Below, in pieces: positions 41,522 through 59,307 of a DNA stretch of 64,000 nucleotides. The first letter of the stretch is position 1, and each line of letters begins with the position of its first letter. The notes beneath the pieces are model-generated. The model made no database searches. It saw nothing but the letters and a program-made list of their open reading frames with translations, and was not told where the DNA came from. A program made the position numbers and the translations under genes. The stretch comes from Pseudomonas sp. TH43 (lineage in GTDB: Bacteria; Pseudomonadota; Gammaproteobacteria; Pseudomonadales; Pseudomonadaceae), in the NCBI RefSeq assembly GCF_016650635.1, contig NZ_JAEKFI010000004.1:868001-932000 (forward strand), given 5' to 3'.

Positions 41522-41934
41522 CACATCACCGTCCGTTTAACAAAGGCGGTGGCGAGCGGCAGCTTTGCAGCAGCCAGGGCAAAAGCCTCACGCGCCAGCT
41601 CTTCAGAAACACCCTCGATTTCATACAGGACTTTGCCTGGCTGAATCTGGGCTACCCAGTATTCGACACTACCCTTACCTTTACCCATCCGAACTTCGAG
41701 GGGCTTTTTGGAAATCGGCTTGTCCGGGAATACACGGATCCAGATCTTGCCGCCACGTTTAACGTGACGGGTCAGTGCACGACGCGCTGACTCGATCTGA
41801 CGAGCGGTGAGACGACCACGAGCTACAGACTTCAGCGCGAACTCGCCGAAGCTGACTTTGCTACCGCGCTGAGCCAGACCACGGTTGTGGCCTGTCATCT
41901 GCTTGCGGAACTTCGTACGCTTAGGTTGCAACAT
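41521..41934 (-). CDS. rplP: 50S ribosomal protein L16
   Basis: 137 residues beginning [19 protein letters not shown]. Arg81 in the segment [28 protein letters not shown] region is the residue known to be hydroxylated in E. coli. L16 organises the A-site. It lies 12 bases after rpsC and overlaps rpmC by one base. Confidence 0.98.
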
Positions 41935-41946
41935 TTGGCGTACCCC

Positions 41947-42633
41947 TTACTTAGCAGCTTTTTTACGAGGCGCTGGTGCTTGTGGTTTCAGCTCTTCTTG
42001 GCGACCACCAATTACTTCGCCTTTGAAGATCCAAACCTTTACACCGATCACACCGTAAGTGGTGTGAGCTTCGTAGTTGGCATAGTCGATGTCGGCACGC
42101 AGGGTGTGCAATGGCACACGACCTTCGCGATACCATTCAGTACGTGCGATTTCAGCACCGCCGAGACGACCGCTCACTTGGATTTTGATGCCTTTGGCAC
42201 CAATGCGCATGGCGTTCTGTACTGCGCGCTTCATAGCGCGACGGAACATTACACGACGCTCCAGCTGCTGAGCTACGCTCTGCGCAACCAGCATACCGTC
42301 GAGCTCCGGCTTGCGGATCTCTTCGATATTGATGTGCACAGGCACACCCATTTGCTTGGTCAGGTCCTGACGCAGTTTCTCAACATCTTCACCTTTCTTC
42401 CCGATAACGATACCTGGACGAGCGGTGTGGATGGTGATACGTGCAGTTTGGGCCGGACGATGGATATCGATACGGCTTACGGACGCGCTTTTTAGTTTGT
42501 CTTGGAGATACTCACGCACTTTCAGATCTGCGAACAAGTAGTCCGCATAAGTCCGACCGTCTGCGTACCAGACGGAGGTGTGCTCCTTGACGATTCCCAG
42601 GCGAATGCCAATGGGATGTACTTTCTGACCCAT
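41947..42633 (-). CDS. rpsC: 30S ribosomal protein S3
   Basis: 228 residues, started at [20 protein letters not shown]; the longer open frame runs into rplV and is not conserved. The KH type II domain with [16 protein letters not shown] and the C-terminal [25 protein letters not shown] are present. The basic tail ends KAAK. S3 lines the mRNA entry tunnel. Confidence 0.98.
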
Positions 42634-42646
42634 CTCTTCGACTCCG

Positions 42647-42979
42647 TTACTTGTCAGCAACCTTGACAGTGATATGGCAAGACCGCTTGACGATGCGATC
42701 AGCACGGCCTTTGGCACGTGGCATGATGCGCTTCAGCGAACGCCCTTCGTTGACGAAAACGGTGCTGACCTTCAGGTCATCAACGTCTGCGCCTTCGTTA
42801 TGCTCGGCGTTGGCTACGGCCGACTCCAGCACTTTCTTCATGATCTCGGCGGCTTTCTTACTGCTGAAAGCCAACAAGTTGAGCGCTTCGCCCACCTTCT
42901 TCCCGCGGATCTGGTCGGCGACCAAGCGGGCTTTCTGGGCGGAGATTCGAGCGCCCGACAACTTAGCGGCTACTTCCAT
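42647..42979 (-). CDS. rplV: 50S ribosomal protein L22
   Basis: 110 residues. The long beta hairpin that reaches into the exit tunnel is the segment [22 protein letters not shown]. It is wild type in the region where macrolide-resistance deletions arise. It lies 11 bases after rpsS. Confidence 0.98.
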
Positions 42980-42990
42980 TTCCTAACCCC

Positions 42991-43266
42991 TTAACGCTTG
43001 GCTTTCTTGTCTGCCACGTGCCCACGATAAGTGCGGGTACCGGCGAACTCGCCCAGTTTATGGCCGACCATGTCTTCGTTCACGAGAACTGGGACGTGCT
43101 GACGACCGTTATGTACGGCGATGGTCAGACCGACCATCTGTGGCAGGATCATCGAACGACGCGACCAAGTCTTAATTGGTTTGCGATCGTTCTTTTCCGC
43201 CGCCACTTCGATCTTCTTCAGTAGGTGAAGATCAATAAAAGGACCTTTTTTCAGAGAACGTGGCAC
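42991..43266 (-). CDS. rpsS: 30S ribosomal protein S19
   Basis: 91 residues, MPRSLKKGPFIDLHLLKKIE, with the family block VNEDMVGHKLGEFAGTRTYRGH. It contacts the A-site tRNA and helix 38 bridge region. It lies 16 bases after rplB. Confidence 0.98.
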   Translation of the reverse strand: MPRSLKKGPFIDLHLLKKIEVAAEKNDRKPIKTWSRRSMILPQMVGLTIAVHNGRQHVPVLVNEDMVGHKLGEFAGTRTYRGHVADKKAKR

Positions 43267-43282
43267 TGTCGTATCCCTCTAT

Positions 43283-44107
43283 TTACTTGCGACGACGGAC
43301 GATCATTTTGTCGGTACGCTTATTACCACGAGTCTTCGCGCCCTTAGTCGGGAAGCCCCATGGCGATACCGGATGACGACCACCAGAGGTACGACCTTCA
43401 CCACCACCATGTGGGTGGTCAACCGGGTTCATGGCAACACCACGAACGGTTGGGCGAACGCCACGCCAGCGTTTGGCACCAGCTTTACCCAGCGAACGCA
43501 GGCTGTGCTCGGAGTTCGAGACTTCGCCCAGGGTCGCACGGCATTCAGCCAGGACTTTACGCATTTCACCGGAACGCAGACGCAGGGTAACGTAAACGCC
43601 TTCACGAGCGATCAGCTGAGCCGAAGCACCAGCGGAACGAGCGATCTGAGCGCCTTTACCTGGCTTCAGTTCGATGCCGTGTACGGTAGAACCGACTGGA
43701 ATGTTGCGCAGTTGCAGAGCGTTGCCTGGCTTGATTGGAGCCAGAGCGCCTGCGATCAGCTGGTCGCCAGCACTCACGCCTTTAGGGGCGATGATGTAGC
43801 GGCGCTCGCCGTCTGCGTAGCAGAGCAGTGCGATGTGAGCAGTACGGTTTGGATCGTATTCGATACGCTCGACAGTGGCGACGATGCCATCTTTGTCGTT
43901 GCGACGGAAATCGACCATACGATAATGCTGCTTATGACCACCACCGATGTGACGCGTGGTAATACGGCCATTGTTGTTACGACCACCAGTCTTCGATTTT
44001 TTCTCGAGCAGCGGTGCGTGAGGAGCGCCTTTATGCAGCTCCTGGTTGACCACCTTGACCACAAAACGGCGGCCAGGGGAAGTCGGTTTGCATTTAACGA
44101 TTGCCAT
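43283..44107 (-). CDS. rplB: 50S ribosomal protein L2
   Basis: 274 residues. The conserved C-terminal NPVDHPHGGGEGRTSGGRHP carries the essential His near the peptidyl-transferase centre. KNNNGRIT-like GGRNNNGRITTRHIGGGHKQ near the N terminus binds 23S rRNA domain IV. It lies 14 bases after rplW. Confidence 0.98.
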   Translation of the reverse strand: MAIVKCKPTSPGRRFVVKVVNQELHKGAPHAPLLEKKSKTGGRNNNGRITTRHIGGGHKQHYRMVDFRRNDKDGIVATVERIEYDPNRTAHIALLCYADGERRYIIAPKGVSAGDQLIAGALAPIKPGNALQLRNIPVGSTVHGIELKPGKGAQIARSAGASAQLIAREGVYVTLRLRSGEMRKVLAECRATLGEVSNSEHSLRSLGKAGAKRWRGVRPTVRGVAMNPVDHPHGGGEGRTSGGRHPVSPWGFPTKGAKTRGNKRTDKMIVRRRK

Positions 44108-44121
44108 GATGCACCCCTTCC

Positions 44122-44421
44122 TTACTCAGCACTGCTGCTGAAATCGAGATCTTGGCCTGGCTGAAGGGAGATAACTGCCTTCTTCCAGTCATTACGCTTG
44201 CCCAGACCGCGAGCAGTGCGCTTGCTCTTACCCAGAACATTCAGGGTAGTGACGCGCTCTACTTTCACGCTGAACAGGCTTTCGACGGCCTTCTTGATTT
44301 CCAGCTTGGTTGCGTCAGTAGCAACCTTGAAAACGAACTGGCCTTTCTTGTCTGCCAGAACCGTAGCCTTCTCGGAAACGTGCGGGCCAAGCAGAACTTT
44401 AAATACGCGTTCCTGGTTCAT
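44122..44421 (-). CDS. rplW: 50S ribosomal protein L23
   Basis: 99 residues ([20 protein letters not shown]). [20 protein letters not shown] is the typical L23 fold core. It provides the trigger-factor and SRP contact at the tunnel exit. It overlaps the end of rplD by 4 bases (ATGA). Confidence 0.98.
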
Positions 44422-45020
44422 CCCAGCAGCTCCTCGAATTTCTTCACGGCCGACACGGTGATCAACACCTTGTCGTATGCGATCAGACTAACTGGATCGG
44501 AACCTTGAACGTCACGTACATCAACGTGCGGCAGGTTACGAGCAGCCAGGTACAGGTTCTGATCAACAGCGTCCGACACGATCAAAACGTCGGTCAGGCT
44601 CATGTTGTTCAGCTTGCCCAGCAGATCTTTGGTTTTCGGAGTTTCAACAGCGAAATCCTGAACCACGACCAGACGATCAGTACGCACCAGCTCAGCAAGG
44701 ATGGAACGCATTGCTGCGCGATACATCTTCTTGTTCAGCTTCTGGGAGTGATCCTGTGGACGTGCTGCAAAAGTGGTACCGCCGCCACGCCAGATTGGGC
44801 TACGGATAGTACCGGCACGAGCACGGCCAGTACCTTTCTGACGCCATGGGCGCTTACCGCCACCACGAACGTCGGAACGGGTCTTTTGCTGCTTGGTACC
44901 TTGACGGCCGCCGGCCATGTAGGCCACGACTGCTTGGTGAACCAGCGTCTCGTTGAATTCGCCGCCAAATGTCAGTTCGGAAACTTCGATCGCTTGAGCG
45001 TCATTTACATTTAATTGCAT
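44418..45020 (-). CDS. rplD: 50S ribosomal protein L4
   Basis: 200 residues. The extended internal loop ([20 protein letters not shown] and [13 protein letters not shown]) reaches the tunnel constriction. In E. coli L4 also represses the S10 operon at the leader. The short leader here (about 55 bases before rpsJ) differs from the long E. coli one, so such control is uncertain. Confidence 0.98.
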
Positions 45021-45032
45021 GTCAGCTTCCCC

Positions 45033-45668
45033 TTAACCGCGAGCCTTGGCTGCTGGACGTACAACCAGGTTGCCGCCAGTAGCGCCAGGAACAGCACCCT
45101 TGACCAACAACAGATTGCGTTCAGCGTCCACGCGCACTACTTCCAGGGACTGCACGGTCACGCGCTCAGCGCCCATATGACCGGACATTTTTTTGCCCTT
45201 GAATACACGACCAGGAGTCTGGCACTGGCCGATAGAGCCTGGGACGCGGTGGGATACGGAGTTACCGTGGGTGTTATCTTGCCCGCGGAAATTCCAACGC
45301 TTGATCGTACCCTGAAAGCCTTTACCCTTGGACTGACCGGTTACATCAACCAGTTGACCAGCGGCGAAGATTTCAGCGTTGATCAGATCGCCAGCCTGGT
45401 ACTCGCCTTCTTCAAGACGGAATTCCATGGTGGTGCGACCAGCGGCAACGTTCGCTTTAGCGAAGTGGCCAGCCTGAGCTGCTGTTACACGCGAAGCACG
45501 ACGCTCGCCGACAGTGACTTGCACTGCACGATAGCCATCGGTCTCTTCAGTTTTGAACTGGGTGACGCGATTCGGCTCGATCTCAATGACCGTGACCGGA
45601 ATGGAGACACCTTCTTCGGTGAAAATACGGGTCATACCGCATTTACGACCGACTACACCAATAGTCAT
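45033..45668 (-). CDS. rplC: 50S ribosomal protein L3
   Basis: 211 residues, started at MTIGVVGRKCGMTRIFTEEG; a start 11 codons upstream is in-frame but not conserved. RWNFRGQDNTHGNSVSHRVPG contains the Gln that is methylated in E. coli L3. The central extension approaches the peptidyl-transferase centre. It is separated from rpsJ by 80 bases. Confidence 0.98.
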   Translation of the reverse strand: MTIGVVGRKCGMTRIFTEEGVSIPVTVIEIEPNRVTQFKTEETDGYRAVQVTVGERRASRVTAAQAGHFAKANVAAGRTTMEFRLEEGEYQAGDLINAEIFAAGQLVDVTGQSKGKGFQGTIKRWNFRGQDNTHGNSVSHRVPGSIGQCQTPGRVFKGKKMSGHMGAERVTVQSLEVVRVDAERNLLLVKGAVPGATGGNLVVRPAAKARG

Positions 45669-45748
45669 GTTGTAAACCTCATGAGTGTACGGGGCTTTCA
45701 CCCGCTATGGCCGCCCATTTCAGAGCGTTACACGACTAAGACCGAGTC

Positions 45749-46060
45749 TTAGCCGAGGCTGATCTGCACTTCCACACCGGCCGCAAGATCAAGCTTCATA
45801 AGAGCATCAACGGTTTTATCCGTTGGCTGGACGATGTCCAGAACGCGCTTATGAGTGCGGATTTCGTACTGGTCGCGCGCGTCTTTGTTGACGTGCGGAG
45901 AAACCAGAACGGTGAACCGCTCTTTACGGGTAGGCAGTGGAATTGGACCACGCACTTGAGCACCAGTACGTTTCGCGGTTTCCACGATTTCCTGGGTTGA
46001 TTGGTCGATCAGGCGATGGTCGAAAGCCTTCAACCTGATACGGATTTGCTGATTTTGCAT
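45749..46060 (-). CDS. rpsJ: 30S ribosomal protein S10 (NusE)
   Basis: 103 residues ([20 protein letters not shown]). The loop that binds NusB in antitermination complexes ([20 protein letters not shown]) is present. It is the first gene of the S10 operon, with a near-consensus promoter at 46123-46151. The stop codon lies within a small hairpin (ctaagac-cga-gtcttag, 45736-45752). Confidence 0.98.
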
Positions 46061-46122
46061 TGGATTTCAGACTCCGGCTGCTATTCCCACCGAGCGCAAT
46101 ACGCCCGTTAAAAGGAGGCGCA

Positions 46123-46151
46123 ATTCTATAGACGCCCCATATAGGTGTCAA
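46123..46151 (-). promoter_or_regulatory. Predicted S10 operon promoter
   Basis: On the minus strand TTGACA (46151-46146), a 17-bp spacer and TAGAAT (46128-46123): perfect -35 and strong -10. It starts just 7 bases downstream of the tufA terminator and gives a leader of about 55 nt before rpsJ. Confidence 0.82.
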
Positions 46152-46157
46152 CCCAAT

Positions 46158-46187
46158 AAAAAAGCCCCCGCTGAGCGGAGGCTTTTT
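46158..46187 (-). terminator. Intrinsic terminator after tufA
   Basis: On the minus strand AGCCTCCGCT and AGCGGGGGCT form a stem (one G-T pair), followed by TTTTTT. It separates the str operon from the S10 operon. Confidence 0.9.
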
Positions 46188-46218
46188 CAAAGCATCAGGC
46201 AATCTCTATAAAAGAGAG

Positions 46219-47412
46219 TTACGCGATGATTTTGGCTACGACGCCAGCGCCGACGGTACGACCGCCTTCACGGATAGCGAAACGCAGACCGTCTTCCATT
46301 GCGATGGTTTTGATCAGGGTAACAGTCATCTGAATGTTGTCACCTGGCATTACCATTTCAACGCCTTCTGGCAGCTCGCAGTTACCAGTCACGTCAGTAG
46401 TACGGAAGTAGAACTGTGGACGGTAGCCTTTGAAGAACGGAGTGTGACGACCGCCTTCTTCCTTGCTCAGAACGTAAACTTCTGCAGTGAAGGTGGTGTG
46501 CGGCTTAACCGAACCCGGCTTAACCAGTACCTGACCACGCTCAACGTCGTCACGCTTGGTGCCACGCAGCAGAACGCCGCAGTTCTCGCCAGCACGACCT
46601 TCGTCGAGCAGCTTGCGGAACATTTCAACACCGGTGCAAGTAGTAACGGTGGTGTCACGCAGACCAACGATTTCCAGCGGGTCCTGAACGCGAACGATAC
46701 CGCGCTCGATACGACCAGTCACAACAGTACCGCGACCCGAGATCGAGAATACGTCTTCGATTGGCATCAGGAACGGCTTGTCGGTAACACGTACTGGTTC
46801 TGGGATGTAGCTGTCCAGAGTCTCAACCAGTTTCTTGACGGCAGTGGTGCCCATCTCGTTGTCGTCTTTGCCTTCCAGCGCCATACGAGCCGAACCGATG
46901 ATGATTGGAGTGTCATCGCCCGGGAAGTCGTAGGTGGACAGCAGGTCGCGAACTTCCATCTCAACCAGTTCCAGCAGCTCAGCGTCGTCTACCAGGTCAG
47001 CCTTGTTCAGGAAAACCACGATGTACGGAACGCCAACCTGACGGGACAGCAGGATGTGCTCACGGGTTTGTGGCATCGGACCATCAGCGGCCGAGCAAAC
47101 CAGAATAGCGCCGTCCATTTGAGCAGCACCGGTGATCATGTTCTTCACATAGTCAGCGTGACCTGGGCAGTCAACGTGAGCGTAGTGACGGATCTTCGAG
47201 TTGTACTCAACGTGAGCGGTGTTGATGGTGATACCGCGTGCTTTTTCTTCTGGTGCGCTGTCGATCTTGTCGAAGTCAACGATTGCGGAACCGAAAACTT
47301 CCGAGCAAACGCGAGTCAGAGCAGCAGTCAGAGTGGTTTTACCGTGGTCAACGTGACCGATGGTGCCAACGTTGACGTGCGGTAGGGAACGATCAAATTT
47401 TTCTTTAGCCAC
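46219..47412 (-). CDS. tufA: Elongation factor Tu (copy in the str operon)
   Basis: 397 residues that deliver aminoacyl-tRNA to the ribosome. GTP-binding motifs: GHVDHGKTT (residues 19-27), DCPGHAD, NKADLVD and SARMAL. Domains 2 and 3 are complete. The start codon is GTG, whereas the second copy at 62781 starts with ATG. The proteins differ only at residue 307 (Thr here, Lys there) and at the last residue (Ala here, Glu there). It follows fusA by 31 bases. Confidence 0.98.
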   Translation of the reverse strand: MAKEKFDRSLPHVNVGTIGHVDHGKTTLTAALTRVCSEVFGSAIVDFDKIDSAPEEKARGITINTAHVEYNSKIRHYAHVDCPGHADYVKNMITGAAQMDGAILVCSAADGPMPQTREHILLSRQVGVPYIVVFLNKADLVDDAELLELVEMEVRDLLSTYDFPGDDTPIIIGSARMALEGKDDNEMGTTAVKKLVETLDSYIPEPVRVTDKPFLMPIEDVFSISGRGTVVTGRIERGIVRVQDPLEIVGLRDTTVTTCTGVEMFRKLLDEGRAGENCGVLLRGTKRDDVERGQVLVKPGSVKPHTTFTAEVYVLSKEEGGRHTPFFKGYRPQFYFRTTDVTGNCELPEGVEMVMPGDNIQMTVTLIKTIAMEDGLRFAIREGGRTVGAGVVAKIIA

Positions 47413-47443
47413 GACAATTAACTCCTAGCCTAAAGGGGCTGAA

Positions 47444-49549
47444 TCAGCCTTGTTTTTTGGTGACGGTTTCGACGATGTGCGCCGGAGCCGTATCGTATTT
47501 TTTGAATTCCATAGAGTAGCTTGCGCGACCCTGGGACATGGATCGAACGTCGGTCGCATAACCGAACATCTCACCCAGTGGAACTTCGGCACGAATTACT
47601 TTGCCGGACACTGTGTCTTCCATACCCTGGATCATGCCGCGACGACGGTTAAGGTCGCCCATCACATCACCCATATAGTCTTCAGGCGTAACAACCTCTA
47701 CAGCCATGATCGGCTCAAGCAACTCACCACCGCCCTTCTGGGCCAGTTGCTTGGTCGCCATGGAGGCAGCCACTTTAAACGCCATCTCGTTGGAGTCGAC
47801 GTCGTGGTAAGAACCATCGAACACGGTAGCCTTCAGGCCGATCAGCGGATAGCCGGCAACAACGCCGTTCTTCATCTGCTCTTCGATACCCTTCTGGATA
47901 GCCGGGATGTATTCCTTAGGAACCACACCACCTACAACTTCGTTCACGAATTGCAGACCTTCCTGACCTTCGTCAGCAGGAGCAAAACGGATCCAGCAGT
48001 GGCCGAACTGACCACGACCGCCGGACTGACGAACGAACTTGCCTTCGATTTCGCAGTTCTTCGTGATGCGCTCACGATAGGAAACCTGAGGCTTACCGAT
48101 GTTGGCTTCGACGTTGAACTCACGGCGCATCCGGTCAACCAGGATGTCCAGGTGCAGCTCGCCCATGCCGGAGATGATCGTTTGACCAGTCTCTTCATCA
48201 GTCTTGACGCGGAAAGACGGGTCTTCCTGAGCAAGCTTGCCCAGAGCGATACCCATTTTTTCCTGGTCATCCTTGGTCTTAGGCTCTACGGCAACCGAAA
48301 TAACCGGCTCCGGGAAGTCCATACGAACCAGGATGATTGGCTTGTCAGCGTTGCAGAGGGTTTCACCAGTGGTGACATCCTTCATGCCGATCAGGGCCGC
48401 GATGTCACCAGCGCGTACTTCCTTGATCTCTTCACGGGCGTTTGCGTGCATTTGCACCATACGACCCACGCGCTCTTTCTTGCCTTTAACCGAGTTGATC
48501 ACGCCGTCGCCGGAGTTCAACACGCCCGAGTAAACGCGGACGAAGGTCAAAGTACCCACGAATGGGTCAGTGGCAATTTTAAATGCCAGAGCGGAGAACG
48601 GTTCTGCGTCGTCTGCATGACGCTCCAGCTCGATAGTCTCGTCATCCGGGTCAGTACCCTTGATGGCAGGAATATCAACTGGTGCCGGCAGGTAGTCGAT
48701 CACAGCATCGAGAACCAGGGGAACACCCTTGTTCTTGAACGAGGAACCGCAAACAGCCAAGACGATCTCACCAGCGATAGTACGCTGACGCAGAGCAGCC
48801 TTGATTTCCACGTTGGTGAGCTCTTCACCTTCGAGGTACTTGTTCATCAGCTCTTCGTTGGCTTCGGCAGCAGCCTCAACCATGTTGTTGCGCCATTCGT
48901 CAGCCAGTTCCTGCAGTTCAGCAGGGATAGGCTTGCGAACAGGAACCATACCTTTGTCAGCATCGTTCCAGTAAACAGCTTCCATGGTCAGCAGATCGAT
49001 CTGACCCTGGAAATTATCTTCGGAACCGATAGCCAACTGGATTGGCACTGGAGTGTGACCCAGGCGCTGCTTGATCTGACCGATCACGCGCAGGAAGTTG
49101 GCACCAGCACGGTCCATCTTGTTTACGTAAACAAGACGTGGAACGCCGTATTTGTTGGCTTGACGCCATACGGTTTCCGACTGAGGCTCAACACCCGAGG
49201 TACCACAGAACACAACGACAGCGCCGTCGAGTACGCGCAGGGAACGCTCAACTTCGATAGTGAAGTCTACGTGGCCCGGGGTATCGATTACGTTGAAGCG
49301 ATGCTCGTCTTTGTACTGCTTCTCGGAGCCTTTCCAGAAGGCGGTAATAGCAGCAGAAGTAATGGTAATACCACGCTCCTGCTCCTGAACCATCCAGTCT
49401 GTGGTCGCGGCGCCATCATGCACCTCGCCCATTTTGTGACTTTTGCCGGTGTAAAAAAGGACGCGCTCGGTGGTGGTGGTTTTACCAGCATCCACGTGAG
49501 CGACGATACCGATGTTACGGTAGCGACTAATCGGAGTAGTACGAGCCAT
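47444..49549 (-). CDS. fusA: Elongation factor G
   Basis: 701 residues; GTPase that drives translocation. G1 AHVDAGKTTTTERVLF (residues about 17-), switch II DTPGHVDF, and NKMDRAG are visible. Domain IV (RQSGGRGQFGHCWIRF) inserts into the decoding site. The region where fusidic-acid resistance changes occur shows no obvious deviation. In the str operon it lies between rpsG and tufA. Confidence 0.98.
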   Translation of the reverse strand: MARTTPISRYRNIGIVAHVDAGKTTTTERVLFYTGKSHKMGEVHDGAATTDWMVQEQERGITITSAAITAFWKGSEKQYKDEHRFNVIDTPGHVDFTIEVERSLRVLDGAVVVFCGTSGVEPQSETVWRQANKYGVPRLVYVNKMDRAGANFLRVIGQIKQRLGHTPVPIQLAIGSEDNFQGQIDLLTMEAVYWNDADKGMVPVRKPIPAELQELADEWRNNMVEAAAEANEELMNKYLEGEELTNVEIKAALRQRTIAGEIVLAVCGSSFKNKGVPLVLDAVIDYLPAPVDIPAIKGTDPDDETIELERHADDAEPFSALAFKIATDPFVGTLTFVRVYSGVLNSGDGVINSVKGKKERVGRMVQMHANAREEIKEVRAGDIAALIGMKDVTTGETLCNADKPIILVRMDFPEPVISVAVEPKTKDDQEKMGIALGKLAQEDPSFRVKTDEETGQTIISGMGELHLDILVDRMRREFNVEANIGKPQVSYRERITKNCEIEGKFVRQSGGRGQFGHCWIRFAPADEGQEGLQFVNEVVGGVVPKEYIPAIQKGIEEQMKNGVVAGYPLIGLKATVFDGSYHDVDSNEMAFKVAASMATKQLAQKGGGELLEPIMAVEVVTPEDYMGDVMGDLNRRRGMIQGMEDTVSGKVIRAEVPLGEMFGYATDVRSMSQGRASYSMEFKKYDTAPAHIVETVTKKQG

Positions 49550-49579
49550 AAAGCCCTCGCAAAATTAGTGAAGCTAAAA

Positions 49580-50053
49580 TTAGAAGCGGTAGTGCGAGAA
49601 AGCTTTGTTGGCTTCAGCCATACGGTGCACGTCTTCACGCTTCTTAACAGCAGCACCTTTACCTTCAGCAGCATCCAGCAGCTCGCCAGCCAAACGCAGA
49701 GCCATAGACTTCTCGCCACGCTTACGGGCGAAGTCTACCAACCAGCGCATTGCCAGAGCGTTACGACGGGACGGGCGAACTTCGACCGGAACCTGGTAAG
49801 TAGCACCACCAACGCGGCGCGACTTCACTTCGACCAGCGGAGCGATGGCGTCGAGTGCTTTTTCGAAGAGTTCCAGGGGATCGGTGCCAGCCTTACGGGT
49901 CGCAACGGTATCCAGGGCACCATAAACGATACGCTCGGCAACGGCTTTCTTGCCGCTTTCCATAACGTGGTTCATGAATTTGGCGAGGATCTGGCTTCCG
50001 TATTTCGGATCGTCCAGAATCTCACGCTTTGCTGCTACGCGACGTCTTGGCAT
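49580..50053 (-). CDS. rpsG: 30S ribosomal protein S7
   Basis: 157 residues (MPRRRVAAKREILDDPKYGS). The long beta ribbon GGATYQVPVEVRPSRRNALAMR contacts the E-site. The C-terminal part ends EANKAFSHYRF. S7 is a primary assembly protein and in E. coli the repressor of the str operon, acting between rpsL and rpsG; here that gap is 107 bases. Confidence 0.98.
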   Translation of the reverse strand: MPRRRVAAKREILDDPKYGSQILAKFMNHVMESGKKAVAERIVYGALDTVATRKAGTDPLELFEKALDAIAPLVEVKSRRVGGATYQVPVEVRPSRRNALAMRWLVDFARKRGEKSMALRLAGELLDAAEGKGAAVKKREDVHRMAEANKAFSHYRF

Positions 50054-50160
50054 GATAAGCCCTCAAGCGGTCTTCAGGTTAGCTCGGGACAGATCCAATG
50101 GATGCGTGCCCGACCTTACTCTTATCGACTCAATAAAATAAAAATCTGCAAAACGGCCGA

Positions 50161-50532
50161 TTACTTCGGACGCTTGGTACCGTACTTCGAACGACCTTGG
50201 TTACGACCTTTAACGCCGGAAGTATCCAGGGAGCCGCGAACGGTGTGGTAACGAACACCTGGCAAGTCTTTTACACGACCGCCGCGGATCAGTACCACGC
50301 TGTGCTCTTGCAGGTTGTGGCCTTCACCGCCGATGTACGAGGAAACCTCGAAACCGTTGGTCAGACGCACACGGCATACTTTACGCAGTGCCGAGTTAGG
50401 TTTTTTCGGCGTGGTGGTGTACACACGGGTGCACACGCCACGACGTTGCGGGCAGTTCTGCAGCGCAGGTACGTCGGATTTCTCGACGATACGCTTACGC
50501 GGCTGACGTACCAGCTGGTTGATAGTTGCCAT
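50161..50532 (-). CDS. rpsL: 30S ribosomal protein S12
   Basis: 123 residues. The decoding-site Lys residues (Lys43 in [10 protein letters not shown]; Lys88 in [13 protein letters not shown]) are wild type, so streptomycin sensitivity is predicted at this locus. It is the first gene of the str operon, with a predicted promoter at 50624-50652. Confidence 0.98.
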
Positions 50533-50623
50533 CTACTAGCTCCACTGTTGTCTTGCGACGCTATTGTCTTGCAAGAAAAGCAAAATGGCAGGAACGAATT
50601 CCCGCCAAATTTAGGGGATCAAG

Positions 50624-50652
50624 AGTCTAAAGAGGATCTTGTCCCCAGTCAA
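50624..50652 (-). promoter_or_regulatory. Predicted str operon promoter upstream of rpsL
   Basis: On the minus strand TTGACT (50652-50647), a 17-bp spacer and TAGACT (50629-50624), about 90 bases before the rpsL ATG. The 216-bp gap between rpoC and rpsL holds this promoter and a mismatched hairpin near 50690-50720. No T-rich intrinsic terminator for rpoC is visible, so some read-through from rpoC is likely. Confidence 0.72.
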
Positions 50653-50748
50653 GGCAAGGCCCCGACCTCCCCGCCCCTCGAACCTCGACAAAATGTCTCG
50701 ATTCGACGAACGGAGTGATCAGGGCCTTACGCTCATTTTTCGCAGAAC

Positions 50749-54948
<4,200 letters not shown>

Positions 54949-55012
54949 GGCCTTTCCTCCTGGCGGAGCAGAGAGCGGGCAATCCTGCCCCGCTCTCGAT
55001 TCGCGTCACGTG

Positions 55013-59086
<4,074 letters not shown>

Positions 59087-59232
59087 CAGCGTTCCCCAGC
59101 TTGGTCACCTGCTTGTTTGGCCCCTCCCGACGGGAGCAGCCAGAAAATCGTGCAAACCCCATGGTTTGCGCCACCGCATCGGGTGGTTACAGCGCCTTTA
59201 TCAGCACCGACCCAGTCGGCTGCCAATAACGG

Positions 59233-59261
59233 AAAAAGGCCGGTGGCAAGAGCCACCAGCC
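59233..59261 (-). terminator. Attenuator between rplL and rpoB
   Basis: On the minus strand GGCTGGTGGC, loop TCTT, GCCACCGGCC, then TTTTT. It is a strong intrinsic-terminator shape within an operon, 47 bases after the rplL stop. It would lower rpoBC expression relative to rplJL, as the known attenuator does in E. coli. The rest of the 221-bp gap shows no further motif I can name. Confidence 0.8.
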
Positions 59262-59307
59262 ATCAGCCTGTCGCTTGACGCTCGGGCTGGAGGAGCAAAG
59301 TCGATGC

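Noticed and set aside
10804..45752. The same 15-mer ctaagaccgagtctt at 10804-10818 and 45736-45750
   Set aside because: Both form a small hairpin, but in a 64-kb window about one or two shared 15-mers are expected by chance, and the contexts are unrelated. Not treated as a repeat family.
47450..50251. A 933-codon plus-strand frame across fusA, rpsG and the rpsG-rpsL gap
   Set aside because: Antisense shadow of fusA and rpsG; it spans gene boundaries and lacks any family signature.
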